A DNA stretch of 64,000 nt from a bacterium (GCA_030426085.1 JAUHYW010000058.1:1-64000), one strand, 5' to 3'. Positions 8,195 to 19,433 are shown, numbered from the stretch's first letter. The notes: generated by a model not told the origin, from the letters alone. Program-made: numbers and translations.

Positions 8195-9088
8195 ATGGAC
8201 CTCGTGAGCCTCGATCGTTTCCGCCTGATCGCCGAGACCGGCAGCCTCACCGGGGCCGCCCGGGCGCTGGGCTGCACCCAGCCGACGCTGTCGGCGATGG
8301 TGCAGCGGCTCGAGGAGCATTACGGCACCACGCTGCTGCTGCGCACGAGCCGGGGGGTCGAGCCGACCGCGACCGGGCTGGTGCTGTTGCAGGAGTCGGC
8401 GGCGGTGCTCGATCGCTTCGCCGCCATCGAGCAGATCATCTCCGGCCTCGAAGACGGCGAGGTGGGGCACTTCGTGGTCGGCTGCCTCGACTCGCTGGGG
8501 GCCTACTTCCTGCCGTCCTTCCTGCCCGGCTTCGTGGCCGACGCGCCCCGCATCGCCATCAGCCTGTGGAACGGGCCCTCGGCCGATGTGCGGCGGCGGG
8601 TCATCGAGCGGGACGTGCACTTCGGGCTGGCGGTCAACCCCGAGCCGCACCCCGATCTGGTGATGGTCGACCTGTTCCGCGACGCGGTCGATCTCATGAC
8701 GCCCTCACCGGCCGGCTCGCCGGACGAGGCTCGGGCCCGCTTGACCCGGGGGCCCATCGTCTACGCCGAGCGGCTGCCGCAGGCCCAGGCGTACATGGAC
8801 TACTTCGCCGCCGAAGACATCCGCCCGTCCCGCTGGCTGAGCTGCGGCGAGCTGGAGCTGGTCAAGAGCCTCGTCGCCGGGGGGCACGGGGTCGGCATCC
8901 TGCCCCGCCGGGTGGCGCAATACGGCGAGCGGGGGCTGAAGCGGCTGCACCGCTCGCTGCCTTCGATGCCCGATCGCATCGTGCTGCTGTATCGGGGGGA
9001 CATCCACCGCACCCGGGCGGCGATGCGGCTCAAGGACGCGCTCGTCGAGCACGGGCGGGCGATGGACGCCGATTACGACGACAGCTGA
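8195..9088 (+). CDS. LysR-family transcriptional regulator
   Basis: A 297-residue LysR-type regulator. The N-terminal winged helix-turn-helix (residues 1-60) reads FRLIAETGSLTGAARALG then TQPTLSAMVQRLEEHYG. A C-terminal effector-binding domain (about 90-290) follows, with no unusual feature. A purine run (GAGGGGGGCG) precedes the ATG. It lies 98 bp from and divergent to the cytochrome lipoprotein gene, the classical arrangement for a LysR regulator and its target, so it may control 5451-8096. The effector is unknown. Confidence 0.88.
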   Translation: MDLVSLDRFRLIAETGSLTGAARALGCTQPTLSAMVQRLEEHYGTTLLLRTSRGVEPTATGLVLLQESAAVLDRFAAIEQIISGLEDGEVGHFVVGCLDSLGAYFLPSFLPGFVADAPRIAISLWNGPSADVRRRVIERDVHFGLAVNPEPHPDLVMVDLFRDAVDLMTPSPAGSPDEARARLTRGPIVYAERLPQAQAYMDYFAAEDIRPSRWLSCGELELVKSLVAGGHGVGILPRRVAQYGERGLKRLHRSLPSMPDRIVLLYRGDIHRTRAAMRLKDALVEHGRAMDADYDDS

Positions 9089-9103
9089 CGAGGCGCCTCC
9101 GGC

Positions 9104-11191
9104 TCAGCCGCCCCATGGCATGCGCTGGGGGTTGAAGCCCGGGTGGCTCGCCGTGATGGCGTCCGCGGCCGCGGTCGGCAGGCGGGCCCGACCCGCGGCG
9201 TCGGTGATGGCTTCGATGCCATCGGGGCAGCCTTCGCAGCGCACGGTGGCGCCCTCGACCGGGCGGCCGTCATCGTGGGCGGTGACGGTGACGTCGATGG
9301 CATCGGCGGCCGGGGTGGCTTCGGCGGTGAGGGCCAGCGTCGCCAGCCAGATGCCGCCCCCGCTCGCCACGTAGCGGGTGCGCACCCCGGTCTCGCGGAT
9401 GGTGGCCCTCAGCCCGCCCCGCCGGCTGGGGTCGACGAGCTCCATGCCATGGTCGCTCGTCAGCACGAAGAGCGTGTCGTCCAGCGCGCCCCGCATGGCA
9501 TACGCCTCGCGGATGACGGCCATCCGGGTGTCGATGCGGGCCAGCGTCTCCCGCAGCAACGCGCTGTGCGGGCCGGCCCGCTCGCCGGCGACGTCGGTGC
9601 TCAGGAAGCTGATCTGGGCCAGCGCGGGCACCGGGTAGCGGGCGCGGTCGCCGAGCACGCCCTTCAGCATCAGCTCGCCGAGGTTGTCGGCGGCATCGGT
9701 CTCGCCGAGGGTGGCCTTGGGCACGACGCCGAAGAAGTGCAGCGGGTCGTAGTCGGCCCCCCCGATGGTGATCTCGTTGAACACAGCGGTGAAGGCGTCG
9801 GGGCCCAGCGCCCGGTGCACCGCCTCGGAGACGGTCTCGACGTCGCCGCTGACGATGCGGGCGTACAGGGCGTAGAACCGCTCGGGCTCGGCGAAGTAGC
9901 TCGGCAGATCCTGCAAGACCGAGAACGGGTTGATCACCTCGCCCTCGAGCCGGCCGTAGAAGGCGTTGTCCACCACCCCGTGGTGCCCGGGCCAGGCGCC
10001 GGTGCCGGCGGTGGTGTGCCCCGGGGCCGAGTAGCTGGGGTAGCCGACGACCGCTCCGTGGCGGAAGACGGCGCCTTCGCGGGCCATCAGCCGGAAGGTC
10101 GGCAGCTCGATCGGCGGGTCGTCGGCCAGCATCAGGTGGTTCAGCTCGGCGGCGAGCAGGCCGTCGAAGAGCACCATCACGACGTGCTTCGGGCGCACGC
10201 AGGGGTCGGGGTCGAGGGCCTCCCAACGCACGACGCCGTCCTGCCGGGTGAGGTAGAGGCCGTCGGCGTAGGTGCCGTCGGGGCCGACGCCGCCGGTGGT
10301 GGGGATGCCCAGCGCGGCCAGCGCGGTGGGGGCCACGTCGACGAGCCGGGCGGGGGTGTCGAGCACGACGCCCCGCCGGGCGCCCTTGCCCGAGAGGACG
10401 AAGCTGGCCTGCGATTGCAAGAGCCCCAGCCCCCCGTGGCGCCCGGTGCCGCCGTGGGCCCAGGGCCACAGGTCGACGATCGCGTCGGGGGCGTCGGCGG
10501 CGTCGAAGGCGGTGGTCAGCCGCAGCAGCGGGTCGGGCCAGCTCTGGGCGTCGAGGGGCAGCCAGCCGACGCGGGGGTCGTCGGGCGCGTAGCCCCGGTC
10601 GGGGATCTCGACGCCGGCGGGGTTCTCCATGGCGTCGAGCAGGGCGGCGTAGTCGCCGTGGCGGGTGGGATCGGTGTCGGGGAAGACCGCGGCGACGTCG
10701 CCCTCGACGACCTCGAGGGCGGTGTGATCCGGGTGGTCGACCCGGCGCACGACGAGCCGGGCTCGGGCCTCGGGCGGGCCGCCTTCGATGATGTAGGCCG
10801 CGTCAGCGTGCGCGTAGGTGGCGACGAAGTGCACCGTCGGGTCGTCGAGCAGGCCGGCGCGCAAGGTGGCCCACGCTTCGGCTTCGAGGGGATCGATCCC
10901 GGCGGCCGCCGGCACGACGTCGGGCAGCGGGCCGTCGGGGCGCAGGGGCGTGGGCGGGGGCGCGCTGCAGCGGGCGGGCGCGGGGCCGGCGTCGGGGGCC
11001 GCGTCGGGCGGCGCGGGCGCCATGTCGGGCGTGGCGTCCGGCGCGGCGTCGGGGGTGGGATCGGCGAGCGCGTCGGGCGTGGCGTCCGGCGCCGGGGCGG
11101 GCATGGCATCGGGGGCTGGCTCGGCGGGCTCGGGGTCGTCACAGGCCGGCGCGAGCAGGCCGAGCAGCAGGGCGGGGATGAGGCGGCGCAT
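9104..11191 (-). CDS. Lipoprotein phosphodiesterase/alkaline-phosphatase-superfamily protein
   Basis: A 695-residue lipoprotein (LAPAC lipobox near residue 17) with a DA/PDATPD-rich linker to about residue 75. The catalytic domain belongs to the type I phosphodiesterase/nucleotide pyrophosphatase branch. It shows VVMVLFDGL (metal site), GYPSYSAPGHTTAGTG (nucleophile Thr region), WPGHHGVVDN and LTSDHGMELVDP (late metal-binding Asp-His). The last 90 residues look like a carboxypeptidase-regulatory or Ig-like module (GRPVEGATVRCEGCPDG, AAGRARLPT). It probably hydrolyses phosphate esters at the cell surface; the substrate is unknown. It converges on the LysR gene with a 15-bp gap. Confidence 0.82.
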   Translation of the reverse strand: MRRLIPALLLGLLAPACDDPEPAEPAPDAMPAPAPDATPDALADPTPDAAPDATPDMAPAPPDAAPDAGPAPARCSAPPPTPLRPDGPLPDVVPAAAGIDPLEAEAWATLRAGLLDDPTVHFVATYAHADAAYIIEGGPPEARARLVVRRVDHPDHTALEVVEGDVAAVFPDTDPTRHGDYAALLDAMENPAGVEIPDRGYAPDDPRVGWLPLDAQSWPDPLLRLTTAFDAADAPDAIVDLWPWAHGGTGRHGGLGLLQSQASFVLSGKGARRGVVLDTPARLVDVAPTALAALGIPTTGGVGPDGTYADGLYLTRQDGVVRWEALDPDPCVRPKHVVMVLFDGLLAAELNHLMLADDPPIELPTFRLMAREGAVFRHGAVVGYPSYSAPGHTTAGTGAWPGHHGVVDNAFYGRLEGEVINPFSVLQDLPSYFAEPERFYALYARIVSGDVETVSEAVHRALGPDAFTAVFNEITIGGADYDPLHFFGVVPKATLGETDAADNLGELMLKGVLGDRARYPVPALAQISFLSTDVAGERAGPHSALLRETLARIDTRMAVIREAYAMRGALDDTLFVLTSDHGMELVDPSRRGGLRATIRETGVRTRYVASGGGIWLATLALTAEATPAADAIDVTVTAHDDGRPVEGATVRCEGCPDGIEAITDAAGRARLPTAAADAITASHPGFNPQRMPWGG

Positions 11192-11265
11192 GGTCTCTCC
11201 GGCGTTCGGACCCCGTTCGTCGGGGCGCCATCATGCCCGATCGCCGCCCGCCGGCGCAGCCCGGG

Positions 11266-11766
11266 TCAGCCGATGCGCGCCGCGCCGTGGTCTCCGGCCT
11301 CGTCGGGGTCGATCGCCTCCCCCTTCACCGCGGCCTTGGTGGCCTCCCAGGCGAAGCGCAGCCCGGCCAGACCCGAGGCGTCCCAGTAGCGGCCGGTGGT
11401 GGCGTCCACCCGCAGCAGCACGGCGGCGTCGCCGTCGGGGCCGTCGGGGAACCACAGGTCGAGGGCCTCGCTCCACTTCGCCTTCAGCGTGGCGTCGTCG
11501 TCGACCACCTCGGCGGTGCCGACCAGCTCGACCTGTTTCGTCTTGCTCTGCATCGTCACCAGCACCCGGGCGTCGGCCGCGATCTGGTCGACCTTGCCGC
11601 TGCGCACGTCGGTGACGAACCACATCACGCCGTCGTCGGTCAGCTCGACGACGCTCATCGGGCGGGCTTTGAGGCCGCCGACGTGGTCATGGGTCACCAG
11701 CATCGCGGTGCCGAAGTCATCGGCGATGTCGAGCAGCGTCTTCCGGTTCTCTTCGGGGGTGCTCAT
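11266..11766 (-). CDS. Pyridoxamine 5'-phosphate oxidase-like (general stress protein 26 type) protein
   Basis: A 166-residue split-barrel flavin-binding family protein. The start at 11766 gives MSTPEENRKTLLDIADDF. Family features include AMLVTHDHVGGLKARPMSV, MWFVTDVRSGKVDQI and ARVLVTMQSKTKQVELVGTAEV, followed by a WSEALDLWFPDG block typical of the stress-protein-26 subgroup. Members bind FMN, FAD or F420 and their reactions are often unknown. It lies 86 bp downstream of the aldehyde dehydrogenase on the same strand and may be cotranscribed with it. Confidence 0.82.
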   Translation of the reverse strand: MSTPEENRKTLLDIADDFGTAMLVTHDHVGGLKARPMSVVELTDDGVMWFVTDVRSGKVDQIAADARVLVTMQSKTKQVELVGTAEVVDDDATLKAKWSEALDLWFPDGPDGDAAVLLRVDATTGRYWDASGLAGLRFAWEATKAAVKGEAIDPDEAGDHGAARIG

Positions 11767-11852
11767 GGGGGGCGTCTCCTCTCGGGTCGTGATTGCCGAC
11801 CATGGGAGTCGCCGTGGGTGGGGGCCGTTACCGGCCGGAGCCGGGCCGTCGC

Positions 11853-13340
11853 TCAGCTCAGGTTGATGATGATCGTCTTGCGGTGGGTGAAGTGCTCGAG
11901 CATCGCGTGCAGGTCGGCCTCCTTGCCCAGCCCGCTCGTCTTGAAGCCGCCGTAGGGCAGCGTCGGCTGCACGACGACGTTCTGGTTGACCTGCACGAAG
12001 CCCGCTTCGAGGGTGTGCACCGCGTTGAGCGCGAGCTTCAGGTCGTTGGTCCACACCGTGGCGGCGAGGCCGTAGTCGGTGTCGTTGGCCAGCGCCAGCC
12101 CCTCGTCGGGGTCGTCGAACGGGATGATGCAGGTCACCGGGCCGAAGATCTCCTCCCGGGCGACCTCGTGGTCGTTGGGGATGCCGGTGATGACGCACGG
12201 CTGCACGAACAGCCCGCCCTTCAGCGCCGGGTCGTCGGGCACCTTCGAGCAGCGGTGCAGCGTGGCGTCGGGGTGCTCCTCGGCCAGCTTCAGGAACCGC
12301 TGCACCCGCTCGAACTGCTGGGGGCTGACGATGGTGCCGATGTCGGTCGCCTCGTCGAGCGGGTCGCCCATCACCATCTCGTCCACCCGGGCGACGAGCC
12401 TCTCGACGAAGGCGTCGTGCAGGTCGCGGTGCACGAACATGCGGCTGGCGGCGGTGCAGCTCTGGCCCTGGCGGGTGAAGCGCATGCCGGTGATCGCGCC
12501 GTCCACCGCCCGGTCGAGGTCGGCGTCGGCCATGATGACCATCGGGCTCTTGCCGCCCAGCTCGAGGGTCACCGGCACCAGCTTCTCGGCAGCGGCCCGG
12601 TAGACGATGCGCCCGGTCTCGACCGATCCGGTGAAGGTGACCTTGGCCACGTCGGGGTGCGAGGCGAGCGGGCCGCCGCACTCGGGGCCGAAGCCGCTGA
12701 GGATGTTGAAGGTGCCCGGGGGCAGGATCTCGCCCATGATCTGGGCCACCCGCAGGCAGCAGAAGGGGGCCTCTTCGGCCGACTTGACGACGACCGTATT
12801 GCCGGCGACCAGCGCCGGCGCGATCTTGAGCGCCATCAGGAACATCGGCACGTTCCACGGGATGATCGCGCCGACCACGCCCACCGGCTCGCGCACGGTC
12901 ATCGTCAGGCACTCGGGCTTGTAGGGGATGGTCTCGCCCTTCAGCTCGCTGGCCAGCCCGCCGAAGTACACGAAGGTGTCGGCGAGCACGTTGCCCTCGG
13001 GGCGGCTCTCGGTGCGCAGCGCCTTGCCGGTCTCGAGCGCGACGAGGCGGCCCAGCTCTTCGGCGTGCTCGGCGAGCACCCGCCCGCACTCGGCGACGAG
13101 CTTGCCCCGCTCCCGGGCGGGCATGGCGGCCCACGCCTTCTGGGCCTTCTTCGCCGAGGCGACGGCGGCGTCGACGTCGGCCGCCTCGCCCAGCGCCGCC
13201 TCGCCGATGCTCGCCCCGGTGGCCGGGTTGATCACCGGGAAGGTCTTCCCGCTCGCGGCGGGCACCAGCGCGCCGTCGATGAAGTGATGGCCGGCGAGCG
13301 CGCCGGCGAGGGACTCGGGGTCGGTGTCGAAGCGGATCAT
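11853..13340 (-). CDS. NAD(P)-dependent aldehyde dehydrogenase
   Basis: A 495-residue full-length ALDH-superfamily enzyme oxidising an aldehyde to the acid. Visible motifs are VGVVGAIIPWNVPMFLM (cofactor site), SAEEAPFCCLRVAQI, FTGSVETG, the catalytic glutamate region LELGGKSP and the nucleophilic cysteine in GQSCTAASR, and the C-terminal PYGGFKTSGLGKEADLHAM. Substrate specificity cannot be read from the sequence. It is preceded 51 bp upstream by the Ser/Thr kinase on the same strand and followed by the PPOX-like gene. Confidence 0.92.
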   Translation of the reverse strand: MIRFDTDPESLAGALAGHHFIDGALVPAASGKTFPVINPATGASIGEAALGEAADVDAAVASAKKAQKAWAAMPARERGKLVAECGRVLAEHAEELGRLVALETGKALRTESRPEGNVLADTFVYFGGLASELKGETIPYKPECLTMTVREPVGVVGAIIPWNVPMFLMALKIAPALVAGNTVVVKSAEEAPFCCLRVAQIMGEILPPGTFNILSGFGPECGGPLASHPDVAKVTFTGSVETGRIVYRAAAEKLVPVTLELGGKSPMVIMADADLDRAVDGAITGMRFTRQGQSCTAASRMFVHRDLHDAFVERLVARVDEMVMGDPLDEATDIGTIVSPQQFERVQRFLKLAEEHPDATLHRCSKVPDDPALKGGLFVQPCVITGIPNDHEVAREEIFGPVTCIIPFDDPDEGLALANDTDYGLAATVWTNDLKLALNAVHTLEAGFVQVNQNVVVQPTLPYGGFKTSGLGKEADLHAMLEHFTHRKTIIINLS

Positions 13341-13391
13341 GGGCTCTCCTCGCGCTGAGCGGGGGGCACTACAGCAGAAGAGGGGCGATTT

Positions 13392-14759
<1,368 letters not shown>

Positions 14760-14859
14760 GGGGCGCGCGCCGTTCGATCGTGGTCGCTGACGGCAGCCTA
14801 TCAGAAGAATGGCAGGAGGCCATCTCTTCGCAGTGTTCGGCGTGCGCTGCGAGACCGCG

Positions 14860-16416
14860 TCAGGGTCCGTCGGCCCGCGGCAGCCACAGCGTGACCCGGG
14901 CCCCGCCCGAGGCGGCCCGGTCGATGTGCAGCTCGCCGCCGTGGCCCTGCACGATGCCGAGGGTGACCGAGAGGCCGAGCCCGGTGCCGGTGCCCTCGGG
15001 CTTGGTCGAGAAGAACGGGTCGCAGACCCGGTCGATGTCGGCCTCGGGGATGCCGGGGCCCTCGTCCTCGACGCGGATAGCGGCCCGGTCGCCCTCGACG
15101 GGGTGGCCGACGTGCACGACCGCGCCCTCGGGGCTGGCGTGCACCGCGTTGAGCAGCACGTTCATCGCCGCCTGCATGAGCTGCTGGCGGTCGCCGACGA
15201 CGTACTCCGGCGGCTCGGGGCGGGCGTGCACCACCCGCACCCGGCCCTTGTGCATCGCCGGTCGGATCAGGAGCAGGCAGCCGTCGATGATCTCGGTGAC
15301 GTCGACCCGATCGCGGTCGCTGGCGGTGGGGCGGGCGTAGCTGAGCAGCGCCGAGACGATGCGCTCGATGCGCTCGAGCCCGTCGAGCACGGTGGCGAAG
15401 TAGGTCTCCCGGCGGCGCTCGGGCACCTTGCCGTCGCGCAGCTGCTTGACGCAGGCCATGGTGCCGGCGAGCGGGTTGTTGATCTCGTGGGCCACCCCGG
15501 CGGCGAGCAGGCCCACCGACGAGAGCTTCTCGGCCTGAAGCAGCCGCGACTGCTCTTCGAGGATGTGCTGGTTGGCCGCCTCGAGCTCGTCGACCGCCCG
15601 GGCGAGCGCCGCTTCGGCCCGCTTGCGGGCGGTGATGTCGTTGCGGATGGCCAGGTAGCGATAGGGCCGCCCCTTGCGGTCGAGGAAAGGCACGATGGTG
15701 GTCGCGACCCAGTACTCGCTGCCGTTGCGGGCCCGGTTGCACACGTCGCCCCGCCAGACCTGCCCCCGGCCGATCGTGGCCCACATCTTCTTGAAGAAGC
15801 TGCGCGGGTGATAGCCGCTGTTGACGATGCGGTGGGTCCGGCCGAGCAGCTCGTCGCGGCTGTAGCCCGAGATCGCGCAGAAGGTGTCGTTGGCGTAGGT
15901 GATGACGCCCTTGCGGTCGGTGGCGGCGACGATGCTCGCCTCGTCGATGGCGTAGCGCAGGTCGAGGAGCTGCTCGAGCGCGGCGGCCATCGAGCGGCCG
16001 TCTTCGCTGTCGGCGAGCAGGGCCCCGGTCAACCGCACCACGGCCGGGCCGTCGGCGTCCCGGATGATCACCGCGTGCCAGTGGATGTCGTGCACCGCGC
16101 CGTCGGCCGCCCGGCAGCGGCCTTCGAAGGTGATCGGCCGGTCGTTGTCGGCCTCGATCAGCCGCCCGATCTCGCGCCGGTGCACCGCCCGGTGCTCGGG
16201 GTCGGCGCAGTGCTCGAACCAGTCGATGCCCGGCCCGACCGGCTCCCCGTTGCCCAGCAGGCTGCGGGCGGCGCGGTCGGCCCACACCACCTGACCCTCG
16301 AGGGTCAGCTCGACGGTCAGCGCCACCACGTCGGTCTTGGGCCCCGTCATCTTGTCGGGCTGCAGCACGGCGCCGTGAACACGACCCCGGCCATCGTCAC
16401 CGAAGACGACTGACAT
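14860..16416 (-). CDS. PAS-domain sensor histidine kinase
   Basis: A 518-residue soluble kinase with no TM segment. The PAS-like region spans about 25-275, with a clear second PAS/PAC (IVAATDRKGVITYANDTFC, YLAIRNDIT), then a coiled linker. The H-box is LLAAGVAHEINNPLAG with the phospho-His near residue 309. The N-box is AAMNVLLNAVHAS and the G-boxes are DEGPGIPE and GTGLGLSVTLG. GGAGG precedes ATG 16416. It starts 27 bp after hemN on the same strand, so they are probably cotranscribed. Its likely partner is the divergent NtrC-type regulator at 18069. A redox or haem-related signal is a guess from context. Confidence 0.9.
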   Translation of the reverse strand: MSVVFGDDGRGRVHGAVLQPDKMTGPKTDVVALTVELTLEGQVVWADRAARSLLGNGEPVGPGIDWFEHCADPEHRAVHRREIGRLIEADNDRPITFEGRCRAADGAVHDIHWHAVIIRDADGPAVVRLTGALLADSEDGRSMAAALEQLLDLRYAIDEASIVAATDRKGVITYANDTFCAISGYSRDELLGRTHRIVNSGYHPRSFFKKMWATIGRGQVWRGDVCNRARNGSEYWVATTIVPFLDRKGRPYRYLAIRNDITARKRAEAALARAVDELEAANQHILEEQSRLLQAEKLSSVGLLAAGVAHEINNPLAGTMACVKQLRDGKVPERRRETYFATVLDGLERIERIVSALLSYARPTASDRDRVDVTEIIDGCLLLIRPAMHKGRVRVVHARPEPPEYVVGDRQQLMQAAMNVLLNAVHASPEGAVVHVGHPVEGDRAAIRVEDEGPGIPEADIDRVCDPFFSTKPEGTGTGLGLSVTLGIVQGHGGELHIDRAASGGARVTLWLPRADGP

Positions 16417-16443
16417 GACAGGCCTCCAGCGGGTCGCGCACGG

Positions 16444-17838
16444 TCAGACGGTGCGCGAGAAGCGTGGGCGGTCATCGGACGGACGCGCCCGCAGGCGAGC
16501 ATCGAATGGCATGGCGATGTTGCGCAAGAAAAGCCGGCCCAGCGGGGTGACCCGCAGGCGCACCGACCCGTCGGGCGCGCTCCGGATCTCGAGCAGGCCG
16601 TCGCGGGCCAGCGGGGTCAGGCTGAAGATCTCGGTGGCGTAGGTCTCGGACGACCCCGGCGGCAGGTCGAGCGCGAGGTTGCACATGAGGTCGGTGATGA
16701 GCTGCCGCCGGGTCCGGTCCTCTTCGGTGAGGCGCAGGCCCCGGGCGATGGGCAGCTCCCCGTCTTCGAGCATCTGGCGCCAATGGGACAGGCGGCGGGG
16801 GTTCTGGGCGTAGACCCCGCCGATGTCGCTGATGGCGCTGAGCCCGAAGGCGACGGTCTCGGGGGCCCGCTGCACGGTGTAGCCCTGGAAGTTGCGCCCC
16901 AGGGTGCCCTCGGCCGCGGCCCGGGCGAGCGGGTCGTGGGGCGCGGCGAAGTGATCCATGCCCACCGAGACATAGCCCGCGTTGGCCAGGGCCTTCCACG
17001 CCTGGCGGAAGAGATCCAGCCGGTCGCTGCCGTGGGGCAGCGCGTCGGCCGGCAGCTTGCGCTGGTGGGGCTTGAGGTGGGGCACGTAGGCGAAGCCGTA
17101 GATCGCCAGCCGGTCGGGGGCGAGCTCGAGCACCCGATCCAGCGTGCGGGCCCAGGTGCGCGGGGTCTGGTGGGGCAGCCCGTAGATCAGATCGAAGTTC
17201 ACGCTGCGGTAGCCCAGGCCCCGGGCGAGGTCGAGCATGGCCCGGGTCTCTTCGAAGCTCTGCACCCGGCCGATGCTCTCCTGCACCCGGGGGTCGAAGT
17301 CCTGCACCCCGAACGAGAGGCGGTTGATGCCGAGCCGGCGCAGGGTCTCGACCTGAGCCCGGCTGGTGACCGCGGGGTTGATCTCGACGGTGGCCTCGGC
17401 GGTGTCGAGCACGTCGAAGCGGGGCCGGATCATGCCGAAGAGCCGCTCGAGCTGGGCGCAGTCGAGGAAGGTCGGGGTGCCGCCGCCGATGTGGAGCTGG
17501 GCCACCTGCCGCCGCCCGCCGAGGCGCTCGGCGACCCGGTCGATCTCGATCTCGAGCAGGTCGAGGTACTCGTCGCCCCGGCTCTGGTTGCGGGTCACGA
17601 TCACATTGCACCCGCAGTAGGCGCACATCCGGCGGCAGAAGGGCACATGCACGTACAGCGACAGCGGCGCCGGGTCGCGCCGGGCCCGGTCGAGGGCCTC
17701 GGCGTAGTCCGCGGGGCCGAAGTCGTCGCGCCACTCGGGGGCGGTGGGGTAGCTGGTGTAGCGGGGGCCGGGCACGTCGTAGGTGTCGATGTGGGCCGGC
17801 GGCACGTTGGGGATGACCGGCAGGCTGTCGGGCTGCAT
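16444..17838 (-). CDS. hemN: Oxygen-independent coproporphyrinogen III oxidase
   Basis: A 464-residue radical-SAM enzyme converting coproporphyrinogen III to protoporphyrinogen IX without oxygen. The N-terminus has the HemN signature GPRYTSYPTAPEW and the cluster motif FCRRMCAYCGCN (C-x3-C-x2-C). HIGGGTPTFLD, NFDLIYGLPHQTP and the C-terminal RGLRLTEEDRTRRQLITDLMC (here split: RGLRLTEEDR and QLITDLMC) match HemN rather than the shorter HemW. It is full length. It lies upstream of the PAS kinase, divergent from the NtrC regulator. Confidence 0.93.
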   Translation of the reverse strand: MQPDSLPVIPNVPPAHIDTYDVPGPRYTSYPTAPEWRDDFGPADYAEALDRARRDPAPLSLYVHVPFCRRMCAYCGCNVIVTRNQSRGDEYLDLLEIEIDRVAERLGGRRQVAQLHIGGGTPTFLDCAQLERLFGMIRPRFDVLDTAEATVEINPAVTSRAQVETLRRLGINRLSFGVQDFDPRVQESIGRVQSFEETRAMLDLARGLGYRSVNFDLIYGLPHQTPRTWARTLDRVLELAPDRLAIYGFAYVPHLKPHQRKLPADALPHGSDRLDLFRQAWKALANAGYVSVGMDHFAAPHDPLARAAAEGTLGRNFQGYTVQRAPETVAFGLSAISDIGGVYAQNPRRLSHWRQMLEDGELPIARGLRLTEEDRTRRQLITDLMCNLALDLPPGSSETYATEIFSLTPLARDGLLEIRSAPDGSVRLRVTPLGRLFLRNIAMPFDARLRARPSDDRPRFSRTV

Positions 17839-17968
17839 CGCTTCGCTCCGCGCTGGTGCCGCGGCGGTGATCCAAAGACCGTGCCGGGCCGGGGACGCCG
17901 TCCGGCGGTCGCCCGACGCCCGTCGGTGTTACCATCGGGTGTCACCCCCCGCCGCGAATAGTGGGCGC

Positions 17969-17984
17969 GTCACCATGGGGTGAC
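17969..17984. promoter_or_regulatory. Palindrome in the hemN/NtrC divergent region
   Basis: GTCACC-ATGG-GGTGAC is a perfect 6-4-6 inverted repeat lying between the divergent starts at 17838 and 18069. It could be an operator for one or both genes. A 6-bp arm can occur by chance in such GC-rich DNA, so confidence is limited. Confidence 0.35.
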
Positions 17985-18068
17985 GGCATCCCCCGGCGCG
18001 GCGCCCATGCGCGGTGGCACGGCGCATGCCTCGGGGGGCGTCCTGCGCGTGATGCCCGGAGTCTGCCG

Positions 18069-19433
18069 ATGCTCGACATCCTGCTCGTCGACGACGAACC
18101 GACCATCCGCCTCTCGGTGGGCGACGCCCTCGAGGACGCCGGCCATGAGGTGACCCTGGCCGCCGACGGCGACGCGGCCCTGAGAGCGCTGGCCGCCCAC
18201 CGCTTCGACGTGGTCGTCACCGACATCCGCATGCCGGGGGTCGACGGGCTGACGCTCTTCCGCCGGGTCAAGGCCGCCTCGCCCGAGACCGACGTCATCC
18301 TCATCACCGCCTACGGGGCGGTGGAGGACGCGGTCGGGGCGCTCAAGGAGGGCGCCTCGGACTACCTCACCAAGCCGTTCGACACCGGGGAGCTGCTGGT
18401 CCGCATCGAGCGCCTGGCCGAGCGGCATGTGCTCGAGCAGGCCCTGGCCGACGCCCGGGAGGCCCTCGCCGATCGGGCCCGCCCGATCATCGGCCGCTCC
18501 CCGGCGATGGTGCGGCTGCTCGAGCGGGTGTCGACCTTCGCCGAGACCGACGCCCCGGTGCTGGTGCTCGGGGAGAGCGGCACCGGTAAGGAGCTGGTCG
18601 CCCGCCAGCTCCACGCGCTGGGTGATCGCCGCGACCGGGCCTTCGTCGCGGTGCATTGCGCCGCCTTCCCCGAGACCTTGATCGAGGCCGAGCTGTTCGG
18701 CCACGAGCGGGGCGCGTTCACCGGCGCGGTCCGCCGGCGCGAGGGGCGGTTCAAGGCGGCCGACGGGGGCACGCTCTTCCTCGACGAGGTGGCCGAGATC
18801 CCGCTGCCGGCGCAGGCCAAGCTCTTGCGGGTGCTTCAGGAGGGCACCTTCGAGCCGCTGGGCACCAACACCCCGGTGCAGGTCGACGTGCGCATCGTCT
18901 CGGCGACGCACCGTGACTTGAAGCGCTGCGTCGCCGAGGGCACCTTCCGCGAAGACCTGTACTACCGGCTCAACGTGCTCGACGTGCGGGTGCCGCCGCT
19001 GCGCGACCGGCGGGGCGACCTGCCGCTGCTCGTCGAGCACTTCCTGCTGCGCTTCGCCGGCGAGTCGCCGCCCTCGCTGAGCGCCTCGGCCTGGGAGACC
19101 CTCAACGCCTACGCCTTCCCGGGCAACGTGCGCGAGCTGGAGCACGCCATCCAGCACGCGGTGGTGCTCGCCCGGGGCGGGGCCATCGAGCGGCAGCACC
19201 TGCCCTACGACATCGCGCCCCCACCGGAGGGCGGCTTCGCGGCCGAGGAGGCGCCGTTCCGCTCGCTCTCCGACGCGGTGGGCGCCTTCGAGCGGGCGTA
19301 TCTGATCCGGGCGTTGAAGGAGACCGGCGGCATGAAGGCCAAGGCCGCCGAGCTGCTGGGCATCTCGCGCAAGAACCTGTGGGAGAAGCTCAAGGGGCAC
19401 GGGGTGACCGACGACGAGTTCGCCGACGGTTGA
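18069..19433 (+). CDS. NtrC-family sigma-54-dependent response regulator
   Basis: A 454-residue regulator. The receiver domain is at residues 1-120 (LLVDDEPTIRLSV, phospho-Asp in VVVTDIRMPGVDG, TAYG, KPFD). The AAA+ domain at about 140-375 has Walker A GESGTGKE, the sigma-54 contact loop GAFTGA, and Walker B GGTLFLDEV. The C-terminal Fis-type HTH is KAAELLGISRKNLWEKL. CGGAG precedes ATG 18069. Phosphorylation would be by a histidine kinase, most simply the one at 14860-16416, to activate sigma-54 promoters. Targets are not identifiable. Confidence 0.92.
   Translation: MLDILLVDDEPTIRLSVGDALEDAGHEVTLAADGDAALRALAAHRFDVVVTDIRMPGVDGLTLFRRVKAASPETDVILITAYGAVEDAVGALKEGASDYLTKPFDTGELLVRIERLAERHVLEQALADAREALADRARPIIGRSPAMVRLLERVSTFAETDAPVLVLGESGTGKELVARQLHALGDRRDRAFVAVHCAAFPETLIEAELFGHERGAFTGAVRRREGRFKAADGGTLFLDEVAEIPLPAQAKLLRVLQEGTFEPLGTNTPVQVDVRIVSATHRDLKRCVAEGTFREDLYYRLNVLDVRVPPLRDRRGDLPLLVEHFLLRFAGESPPSLSASAWETLNAYAFPGNVRELEHAIQHAVVLARGGAIERQHLPYDIAPPPEGGFAAEEAPFRSLSDAVGAFERAYLIRALKETGGMKAKAAELLGISRKNLWEKLKGHGVTDDEFADG

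Noticed and set aside
11793-13358. 521-codon open frame on the + strand
   Set aside because: Exact shadow of the aldehyde dehydrogenase, whose catalytic motifs are clear on the minus strand.
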